In this document: piece by piece, positions 57,394 through 64,000 of the stretch
Position numbering within the stretch: position 1 is the first letter of the stretch
Layout of the letters: every line of letters begins with the position of its first letter
Notes under the pieces: model-generated
Databases searched by the model: none
What the model saw: only the letters and a program-made list of their open reading frames with translations
Told to the model about the DNA's origin: nothing
Program-made: the position numbers and the translations under genes
NCBI RefSeq assembly: GCF_001957135.1
Contig: NZ_MPHK01000001.1
Span: 270,645 to 334,644, forward strand
DNA: 64,000 nt
Source: Shewanella sp. UCD-KL21
Lineage (GTDB): Bacteria; Pseudomonadota; Gammaproteobacteria; Enterobacterales; Shewanellaceae
Direction of reading: 5' to 3'

Positions 57394-57568
57394 ATAGTTT
57401 ATTTTTAGTATTTCTAAAGTTGGCGATTATTTGAAAGCCGCGGCAGATTTAATTGATCATAACTATCTTATTTTATGGATTTTTAAACGAAATACTTCTT
57501 CATTTTCCCCTAAAATTTATTGTATAACAAAACTAGAATCATCTTGTGTTTCGTGCGCTTTTTGTATA

Positions 57569-57590
57569 AATTGAAACAACTGTTTTAATT
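57569..57590. promoter_or_regulatory. PsrA/FadR-type palindrome upstream of the acyl-CoA dehydrogenase
   Basis: AATTG-AAAC-AACT-GTTT-TAATT is a near-perfect dyad 20 bp before the ATG. It fits the GAAAC-N4-GTTT(C/T) form of PsrA sites, a TetR-type fatty-acid regulator known in Shewanella and Pseudomonas. The site is inferred from sequence only. Confidence 0.5.
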
Positions 57591-57609
57591 ATCTGTTTAA
57601 GAGCATTCT

Positions 57610-59367
57610 ATGAACCCTTACCAAGCGCCTTTGAAGGACATGCAGTTTTTGTTAGAAAACGTATTTGATGCGACTAATACTTGGCAATCTATGCCAAATA
57701 TCGCTGAGATGGTTGATATGGACACTGCGGTCGCCATTTTAGATGAAGCGAGCAAGATTAGTCGTGATTTGATTCATCCTATAAATAGAAGCGGTGATGA
57801 GCAAGGTGTTAGACACCAAGATGATAAGGTCATCACACCAGATGGCTTTAAAGAGGTTTATCAACAGTTCTCAGAAGGCGGTTGGGTTGGCTTATGCGGC
57901 GAACCTGATTTTGGCGGTATGGGCATGCCAAAAATGCTAGGGGTTTTAGTGGACGAAATGAATTACAGTGCATGTAACTCATTTACCCTGTATAGCTCAT
58001 TAACCGCAGGTGCAGCACTGTGTATTAATGCCCATGCAACAGAAGAATTAAAAACTAAATATTTGCCAAACTTGTATTCAGGTCAGTGGTCTGGCGCCAT
58101 GGACATGACTGAGCCTCAAGCGGGTTCAGATTTACGTAATATCCGCACTAAAGCAGAGCCACAAGATGATGGTAGCTACTCAATTACTGGTAGTAAAATT
58201 TTCATCACTGGTGGTGATCATGATCTTACCGAAAACGTTATCCACTTAGTATTAGCAAAACTCCCTAACTCTAAAGGTATTTCATTATTTCTAGTACCAA
58301 AAATCACGGTTAATGATGATGGCAGTCTAGGTGAAGCGAATGGTGTAACGGTCGGTTCTATTGAACATAAAATGGGCTTAAAAGCATCCGCGACATGTGT
58401 AATGAATTATGACGGTGCCAAAGGTTTCTTAGTTGGACGTCCTGATCGCGGTTTAGTTTGTATGTTTACCATGATGAACTACGAGCGTTTAGCAATTGGT
58501 ATTCAAGGCCTTGGTAGTGCACAAGGCGCTTATCAGATGGCGGCTGATTATGCTAAAGAACGTGTGCAAGGTATTGCAGCAGGCGGTTCACCAACAGGTA
58601 GTGCTGCAGACCCAATTATTGTCCACGGCGATGTTCGTCGTATGTTGTTGACCATTAAATCAGTTACCGATGCCGGTCGTGCATTATCAGTATTTACTGG
58701 CAAACAACTGGATTTAGCAAAACATGCCCAAGGTGATGTACAGGCAAAAGCTGTTAAGTATGTAGGCCTACTGACACCGGTTTCAAAAGCGTTTTTAACT
58801 GACCGTGGCTTAGATGCAACTATTATGGCGCAACAAGTGTTTGGCGGTCATGGCTATATTCGTGAAACCGGTATTGAGCAGTTTGTGCGTGATACCCGTA
58901 TTGCACAAATTTACGAAGGTACTAACGGTATTCAAGCAATTGATTTCTTAGGCCGTAAAGTCACTGGTGATAACCTTGCTACTTTGAATGCGTTTGTGGC
59001 AGATATCAATGCTGAGTTAGCCGGTTTTGAGCATGTTTCTGAAACTGACAAAAATGCTATCAGTTCACGTTTTGATAATCTGCTGACATTAGCAAACTAC
59101 ATCAATGACAATAAGTTAAGCCAACCAGCACTCATCAATGCCAGTGCGGTAGATTTCTTAGATGCCTTTGGTTATATCCTTTATGGCTATTACTCATTAC
59201 TGATGGCAGAGCGTGCTGTTGGCCATGATGACAGTAGCTTTAGTGAGCAAAAGCGTTATGTGGCTAAATTCTATATGGAAAAAGTTTTGCCAAAAGCAGA
59301 TTTTCATATTGCTCAAGTCAGTCAAGGTGATGATGCAATTATGGCTATGCCAGCAGAGTTATTTTAA
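57610..59367 (+). CDS. Acyl-CoA dehydrogenase, large (DmdC-like) subfamily
   Basis: This 585-residue FAD enzyme oxidises an acyl-CoA at the alpha-beta bond. The N-terminus (YQAPLKDMQFLL), TEPQAGSDL, ITGGDHDLTENVIHLVLAKLP and the catalytic-region FVRDTRIAQIYEGTNGIQ follow the pattern of 3-methylmercaptopropionyl-CoA dehydrogenase DmdC and related long acyl-CoA dehydrogenases (C-terminal extra domain). Function may be general fatty-acid oxidation or DMSP-type sulfur compound breakdown. It is monocistronic, with a PsrA-like palindrome upstream. Confidence 0.9.
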   Translation: MNPYQAPLKDMQFLLENVFDATNTWQSMPNIAEMVDMDTAVAILDEASKISRDLIHPINRSGDEQGVRHQDDKVITPDGFKEVYQQFSEGGWVGLCGEPDFGGMGMPKMLGVLVDEMNYSACNSFTLYSSLTAGAALCINAHATEELKTKYLPNLYSGQWSGAMDMTEPQAGSDLRNIRTKAEPQDDGSYSITGSKIFITGGDHDLTENVIHLVLAKLPNSKGISLFLVPKITVNDDGSLGEANGVTVGSIEHKMGLKASATCVMNYDGAKGFLVGRPDRGLVCMFTMMNYERLAIGIQGLGSAQGAYQMAADYAKERVQGIAAGGSPTGSAADPIIVHGDVRRMLLTIKSVTDAGRALSVFTGKQLDLAKHAQGDVQAKAVKYVGLLTPVSKAFLTDRGLDATIMAQQVFGGHGYIRETGIEQFVRDTRIAQIYEGTNGIQAIDFLGRKVTGDNLATLNAFVADINAELAGFEHVSETDKNAISSRFDNLLTLANYINDNKLSQPALINASAVDFLDAFGYILYGYYSLLMAERAVGHDDSSFSEQKRYVAKFYMEKVLPKADFHIAQVSQGDDAIMAMPAELF

Positions 59368-59405
59368 ACACAAACTGGCTCAATTTTCTGCTTAAGAACA
59401 GAGTT

Positions 59406-59434
59406 AAAGCGCATTGTTTACAATGCGCTTTTTT
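59406..59434 (+). terminator. Bidirectional terminator between the acyl-CoA dehydrogenase and dacB
   Basis: AAGCGCATTG-TTTA-CAATGCGCTTTTTT between convergent genes. Confidence 0.9.
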
Positions 59435-60884
59435 ATGGCTGTAAATCATATAACCTTTGCAGTAATAGCGCGCTAAAAGGGGCCAGTCTTGTTTGTTTTG
59501 CATCAGGAGTGAGTCCATTCTCTATAATCACGAAAGCATAGCGTTTACCATTTTTTGCCTCAATAAATCCCGCTAAATTTTCAACTCCCAGCATGGTGCC
59601 TGTTTTTGCTGATATTGCTGCTTTTAAAGGTGGTTTATTGAAATACTGTTGGTATTTTAAGGTGCCACTTTTGCCAGATACAGGTAATAGCGCAGTTAGA
59701 TATTGAAAACGTTTATCGCTGTCGATGAGTTGCAGTACAGATAACATTTGCCCTGAAGTCAGTAAGTTATAACGAGACAAGCCAGAGCCATCAACGATAT
59801 TGGCATCATCAAATGGTAAGTTTAATTGGATTAAAATCGATTGTAATGCTTTAGCGCCCATAGCAAAACCATGAATATCAAGCCCCTCTAGTTTATCGCT
59901 ATTAGAGGCGTGCGGATAAAAACCTTGGCCAATTTTTTTTAATAAGCTATCGGCAATTAAATTATCTGACTTTTCCAGCATGATCTTTAATAATTGGGGT
60001 AACTTTTCAGACTGATGCTTGGCTAACAACTGTGCGCTCGGCGGGATGCTTTGCTTACTTATGATAAAATTAGCGTAATTGACTTTTATGTCATCGAGTA
60101 TGGCTTTGACCACAGCTTTGGCATAGCGAGACGGATCATTTACAGCAACAGCTAAACTTATGGCTTGATTACCCGGGTAACAACCTGAAATCTGATAGCG
60201 ATTGTCGTCAAAGCGTTGCATATGCAACTCACAAAAATGTGCCTTAGCTTGAGTAACGTCTATATTAGGTTTAAAAACCGCCTTGGTGCTAATTTCAACT
60301 GGGTATTGTGTATCTATTATGATTGCAGTTGTGTTATCTGCCAGTGGGCTTAGGCTTGCTCTGACACAGTTTTTATCAATAATAAAATCAGACACTGGCG
60401 CTGCGTAACAAATACCGAGATCAACCCACACCCAGCCGGGCGCTCTGAGACTTTCACTGCTCGATGATACTAAGATTACATTGCCATTAATTTGCTGAAT
60501 GCCTTTGGCGTTAAGTGCGCTGATAAGCTGCTTTAACTGCTCGCGACCTAAGCTTGGATCGCCATTAAATTTTATATACACATCACCATTGAGTTGCTGA
60601 CTTGCCACATCACCATCAATATAAACTTGGGTTTCGTAATAAAAATCTGTGCCTAATTGCTTAGTGGCGGCAACGGCAGTGAGTAATTTTTGAATGCTAG
60701 CTGGCTGCATTAATTTATGCTCATTAACGCTATAGATACTGCGGTTGCTTTCTATATCCCATATATTAATCGCCAGTTGTGATTGAACGGGCGCAATTTT
60801 TTGTATTGCATTGGCAATATCCTCATTGGCCCACACTGGTAAGCTAAACAAGGAAATAATTAATATACATATCAGTGAATACAT
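59433..60884 (-). CDS. dacB: D-alanyl-D-alanine carboxypeptidase/endopeptidase (PBP4-type, DacB)
   Basis: This 483-residue periplasmic enzyme trims and cuts peptidoglycan crosslinks. It has a signal peptide (MYSLICILIISLFSLPVWA), SxxK in PASIQKLL (Ser63, Lys66), SxN-type DGSGLSRYN and KTG in AKTGTML. The start lacks a convincing Shine-Dalgarno. The IS256 element is inserted about 110 bp upstream of its ATG and reads toward it. Confidence 0.93.
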   Translation of the reverse strand: MYSLICILIISLFSLPVWANEDIANAIQKIAPVQSQLAINIWDIESNRSIYSVNEHKLMQPASIQKLLTAVAATKQLGTDFYYETQVYIDGDVASQQLNGDVYIKFNGDPSLGREQLKQLISALNAKGIQQINGNVILVSSSSESLRAPGWVWVDLGICYAAPVSDFIIDKNCVRASLSPLADNTTAIIIDTQYPVEISTKAVFKPNIDVTQAKAHFCELHMQRFDDNRYQISGCYPGNQAISLAVAVNDPSRYAKAVVKAILDDIKVNYANFIISKQSIPPSAQLLAKHQSEKLPQLLKIMLEKSDNLIADSLLKKIGQGFYPHASNSDKLEGLDIHGFAMGAKALQSILIQLNLPFDDANIVDGSGLSRYNLLTSGQMLSVLQLIDSDKRFQYLTALLPVSGKSGTLKYQQYFNKPPLKAAISAKTGTMLGVENLAGFIEAKNGKRYAFVIIENGLTPDAKQTRLAPFSALLLQRLYDLQP

Positions 60885-60993
60885 AAGGCGCCATTAGTAA
60901 AAGTATGAGTCACTTTAAAATACGTGATTTGATGAACTTTTACAGTAATGAAGCGATAAAAATTGACGTTAGAACCTTGGTGTTTGATTTGGT

Positions 60994-61020
60994 GAGGGTG
61001 TAACAGATTCTGTGTAACTG
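60994..61020. repeat. Left terminal inverted repeat of the IS element
   Basis: It pairs with 62283-62309; the last nine bases inward (GTGTAACTG) and TGTAAC are identical, other positions differ. Confidence 0.85.
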
Positions 61021-61024
61021 CAAT

Positions 61025-62236
61025 TTAGTTAATATGCTTCACAATTCTGTCTTCGAACTCAATAATAAATCGGCTCATCGCAGTACGCCAGTTTCGGATG
61101 GGCATGGTCCATTTTTTACTGGCTTCTTTTATCGCAAGGTAAATCATTTTCTTGGCCGAGTCATCATTAGGAAATACCTTACGTTTTTTCAACGCTCGTC
61201 TAATCACGCTATTTAACGACTCTATAGCATTGGTTGTGTAAATGGCCTTACGAATATCCTGAGGATAATTGAAAAACGTATTTAAGTTGTGCCAATGATT
61301 ATGCCATGACTTGCTGATTTGGGGGTATTGCTCATCCCAGGTATCGCTGAAACGGTCTAATTCAAGTAAAGCTTCCTCCTCCGTTGTTGATTGGTAGATG
61401 CTTTTAAGGTCCGCAGTGACTGCCTTGTAGTCTTTCCACGATACGTACTTTAATGAATTTCTGACCATATGTACGATACAGAGCTGTACATGAGTATCTG
61501 GATAAACGGTATTGATAGCATCAGGGAAGCCTTTTAAGCCATCAACACAAGCGATGAGAATATCCTCAACGCCTCGTTGCTGTAGTTCAGTGAGGACACC
61601 TAACCAAAATTTAGCCCCTTCATTTTCAGCTATCCAAAGCCCCATTAGCTCTTTGTGACCTTCAAGGTTAATGCCTAACGCTAAGAAAATAGATTTGTTA
61701 ATAACGCGCTTATCCTGACGGATTTTTACGACGATACAATCAAGGTAAACGATTGGGTAAATGGCATCTAAAGGTCGACTTTGCCATTCAATAACTTGTT
61801 CTAGAACGGCGTTGGTAACGCGAGAAACTAACGTGGGTGATATCTCTGCGCCGTACCATTCATCAAAGGCTTGAACGATATCACGAGTACTCATGCCTTG
61901 AGCGTAGAGCCACAATATTTTATCGTCCATAGAGGTAAATCTGGACTGGTGTTTTTTAACTAACTGAGGTTCGAAACTGCCTTCACGGTCTCGCGGCGTA
62001 TCAAGCTCAAATTGACCATCTTCAGTTTGAATGCGCTTGCTGGTTTTACCGTTACGGCTATTAGCAGAAGTCGATTTATGGTGTTTCTCATAGCCCAGGT
62101 GGTCATCCATTTCGGCATTAAGAGCGGCTTCGACCGTTATCTTTTTGAGCATCTGACTGAATTGATTTAAGCCTTCTGGTGTTTTAATGCTTTTAGCAGC
62201 TTCTTTAGCAAAAGCTTCAATATCTTTTTTGTTCAT
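61025..62236 (-). CDS. IS256-family transposase
   Basis: This 403-residue Mutator-type transposase has the DDE residues Asp166 (YLDCIVV), Asp232 (CVDGLKGFP) and Glu339 (TTNAIESLN). The N-terminus includes SRNGKTSK and the central VHMVRNSLK. It occupies nearly all of the element and has no frameshift, so it is probably functional. Confidence 0.95.
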   Translation of the reverse strand: MNKKDIEAFAKEAAKSIKTPEGLNQFSQMLKKITVEAALNAEMDDHLGYEKHHKSTSANSRNGKTSKRIQTEDGQFELDTPRDREGSFEPQLVKKHQSRFTSMDDKILWLYAQGMSTRDIVQAFDEWYGAEISPTLVSRVTNAVLEQVIEWQSRPLDAIYPIVYLDCIVVKIRQDKRVINKSIFLALGINLEGHKELMGLWIAENEGAKFWLGVLTELQQRGVEDILIACVDGLKGFPDAINTVYPDTHVQLCIVHMVRNSLKYVSWKDYKAVTADLKSIYQSTTEEEALLELDRFSDTWDEQYPQISKSWHNHWHNLNTFFNYPQDIRKAIYTTNAIESLNSVIRRALKKRKVFPNDDSAKKMIYLAIKEASKKWTMPIRNWRTAMSRFIIEFEDRIVKHIN

Positions 62237-62282
62237 GAGTATCTGCCTATCCTTGACTCTCTATAGAGTACGTGTTGATAAG

Positions 62283-62309
62283 CAGTTACACAACATTAGT
62301 TACAGTCTC
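62283..62309. repeat. Right terminal inverted repeat of the IS element
   Basis: Inverted partner of 60994-61020; see the element entry for the target duplication. Confidence 0.85.
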
Positions 62310-62671
62310 GATTTGGTGTTTATTCTTTATTCACTAAGGTTAACTTTTATAAATTCAAATAACTTTGTGCTGACTAATTTTTAAACTGCCATGAACAGTC
62401 AGGTTAAAAGTTTGATCCAAAATCGTTCACTTGAGCCTCATAAACCCATCAAATAGGGCTATAACATCAGAAAAGCCTTGCTCATAAGCCGCTAAGTCGG
62501 TAATTTCTATCTCCTAATATTATTTGTTAATCAGTTAAAACGATGACAAAGTATAAATTTCAAAGTGACAGTATTTATTTTTCAAAATTAGCAACAAACG
62601 ATAAATACTTAAGCTAGTCAATTTATATAGACGTTAATAGCATTTAACTGTTTAAGTTCAAGGAGGTTGCC
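62310..62671. other. Spacer between the IS element and pssA
   Basis: About 360 bp, AT-rich. A reverse-strand stretch at 62427-62513 is open for 28 codons but lacks a start codon. AAGGAGG precedes the pssA TTG. No other feature is seen. Confidence 0.4.
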
Positions 62672-63985
62672 TTGCTGGATAAGCTTGGTGGTATCGCATT
62701 ACAAAGTGAATCGTTAAAGTGGTTATTAACCCCGGTTCAATTTAAACAAGAATTGTTAACTCGCATCGCTAATGCTACGAATGCGATTTATATTGCTGCG
62801 CTTTATTTAGAAGATGATGAAGCGGGCCGAGAAGTTCTTGAGGCGTTACTTGCAGCTAAAGCTGCTAACCCAGAGTTAAAAATAGTTGTCCTAGTGGACT
62901 ACCATAGAGCTAGGCGTGGCCTAATCGGCCATAAAGGTGATAGTGGTAATTACATCATGTACCGCAAAGCCATGGCTGCTGCCAAAGCACCTTTTGATAT
63001 TTTAGGTGTACCTGTTAAGTCTCGCGAGTTTTTAGGGGTATTGCACCTTAAAGGCTTCATCATTGATGATGCAGTCATATTCAGCGGCGCTAGCATTAAT
63101 AATATTTATTTTAAACAAAACGATAAGTACCGTTTTGATCGTTATCATGTGCTGGAATCTGCTGAGCTTGCTCGCAGTATGGGTGAGTTCATTGAGCAAC
63201 ATCTAATTAGCGATCCTGCTGTTTGTTCATTGACTCAAGACAGCAGTGACGAAAAATGCCCTGATAAAAATGACATGCGCACCTTTAAAACTCGCTTGTC
63301 ACGTTCAGATTATCAGTTTGAAAGTACCCGTATTGGCAATCGTGTTACGCCGCTTGTAGGCTTAGGCCGCAAGAAGAATAAGTTAAACGAAGTAGTGATA
63401 AAATTGGTTGATGAATCAACCGAGTCACTGTTTATCTGTACGCCGTATTTTAACCCTCCAAACTCTTTAGTGAGAGCATTGACGCGTCATTTACGTAATG
63501 GCAAGAGTATTGACATCGTGGTGGGTGATAAAACCGCCAATGATTTTTATATCCCACCAGAGAAAGATTTTTCTACCATTGGTGCATTGCCTTACATGTA
63601 CGAACAAACCTTACGTAAGTTTGTAAAACGTCAGCAATGGGCGATTGAAAACGGTCAGTTACGGATCCACTTATGGAAAGACGGTATCAATAGTTACCAT
63701 TTAAAAGGGATTAGTGCTGATGGCAAAAAGCATCTCATCACGGGTTCTAATTTAAACCCAAGAGCCTGGGCGTTAGATTTAGAAAATGGTTTATTACTGC
63801 ATGATGACAGTGGTGTGTGGAAGCAAAGCTTTGAGGCGGAACAAGAATTTATTCTGCAGCATACCGAAAAGCTGTTCCATTACAGTCAAATTGAAACCTT
63901 GCAAAAGTATCCGGCTCCTGTGAAAAAGATTATGACCAGGATAAAGCGCTTGAAAGCTGACTTTTTGCTAAAAAGAATTCTATAG
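62672..63985 (+). CDS. pssA: CDP-diacylglycerol-serine O-phosphatidyltransferase (PLD-type PssA)
   Basis: This 437-residue membrane-associated enzyme makes phosphatidylserine, the precursor of phosphatidylethanolamine. It has two phospholipase D-type HxK motifs: LHLKGFIIDDAVIFSGAS near residue 130 and YHLKGISADGKKHLITGSN near residue 345. It starts at TTG with AAGGAGG 5 nt upstream and differs from the small membrane type of Bacillus. The frame ends 15 bp before the window end. Confidence 0.95.
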   Translation: MLDKLGGIALQSESLKWLLTPVQFKQELLTRIANATNAIYIAALYLEDDEAGREVLEALLAAKAANPELKIVVLVDYHRARRGLIGHKGDSGNYIMYRKAMAAAKAPFDILGVPVKSREFLGVLHLKGFIIDDAVIFSGASINNIYFKQNDKYRFDRYHVLESAELARSMGEFIEQHLISDPAVCSLTQDSSDEKCPDKNDMRTFKTRLSRSDYQFESTRIGNRVTPLVGLGRKKNKLNEVVIKLVDESTESLFICTPYFNPPNSLVRALTRHLRNGKSIDIVVGDKTANDFYIPPEKDFSTIGALPYMYEQTLRKFVKRQQWAIENGQLRIHLWKDGINSYHLKGISADGKKHLITGSNLNPRAWALDLENGLLLHDDSGVWKQSFEAEQEFILQHTEKLFHYSQIETLQKYPAPVKKIMTRIKRLKADFLLKRIL

Positions 63986-64000
63986 TAACTTCATCACCCA

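Larger units (their letters stand above)
60994..62309 (-). mobile_element. IS256-family insertion sequence, complete
   Basis: The element is about 1316 bp with one transposase ORF. Its ends are imperfect inverted repeats (GAGGGTGTAAC... and GAGACTGTAAC..., both ending GTGTAACTG) of about 27 bp. It is flanked by an 8-bp target duplication GATTTGGT (60986-60993 and 62310-62317); the next base also matches, so 9 bp is possible. Intact ends, ORF and duplication indicate a recent insertion. It sits between dacB and pssA. Confidence 0.92.

Noticed and set aside
62427..62513. 28-codon reverse open stretch upstream of pssA
   Set aside because: Plausible composition and an AGGAG nearby, but no start codon and a stop directly upstream; may be a remnant of a lost gene, not supported.

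Overview
The window reads as a chromosomal segment of a marine gammaproteobacterium, most likely a Shewanella. This rests on AT-rich DNA, on protein sequences that look like Shewanella versions of housekeeping enzymes (recognised from memory, not searched), and on the conserved gyrA / serC / aroA-cmk-rpsA-ihfB-lapAB-pyrF order. Nearly all genes are chromosomal core or lineage-conserved genes. Mobile DNA is limited to one complete IS256-family element.

Layout. 1-5.9 kb: 5' end of pabB, class I fumarase, a secreted S9 peptidase, a 52-residue basic ORF, a YchE/MarC membrane protein and tRNA-Ser(GGA). 6-12.7 kb: small membrane or exported proteins (one apparently frameshifted), a BCCT carrier, a DnaQ-like exonuclease paired with a cNMP/CBS/DUF294 protein, and a broken YegS-type lipid kinase. 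12.9-25.9 kb: a DUF885 lipoprotein, an orphan CpxR-like regulator with a degenerate receiver, an M14 carboxypeptidase operon, ansA, sppA, fadH, an SDR, an SLC13/RCK carrier and a small basic ORF. 26-29 kb is the decayed part: a kelch-repeat pseudogene, an 18-nt tandem repeat, two kinds of heptanucleotide array (one present at both ends in inverted orientation) and an acyltransferase gene broken by one stop codon. 29-35 kb: a second BCCT carrier, an AbgT-family carrier, a MATE exporter and a divergent LysR regulator.

35-44 kb carries the class Ia ribonucleotide reductase operon nrdA-nrdB-yfaE, with paired NrdR-like boxes and a terminator-like hairpin between nrdA and nrdB, then a HAD phosphatase, ubiG and gyrA. 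44-56.5 kb carries a class C beta-lactamase-like protein, serC, an aspartate/aromatic aminotransferase, aroA, cmk, rpsA, ihfB, lapA, lapB, pyrF, a DECR-like SDR and yaiL. 56.6-64 kb carries an HExxH protein, an acyl-CoA dehydrogenase resembling DmdC, dacB, the IS256-family insertion just upstream of dacB, and pssA.

Themes. Unsaturated fatty acid or acyl-CoA oxidation is represented by fadH, the DECR-like SDR and the acyl-CoA dehydrogenase, which has a PsrA-like palindrome in front of it. Envelope functions are represented by sppA, dacB, pssA, lapAB and the possible MupP. DNA precursor supply is represented by the nrd operon and cmk. I found no CRISPR array, defence island, prophage or secondary-metabolite cluster. 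The least explained items are the degenerate receiver, the nrdA/nrdB hairpin, the inverted heptamer arrays and the small ORFs with good ribosome binding sites.
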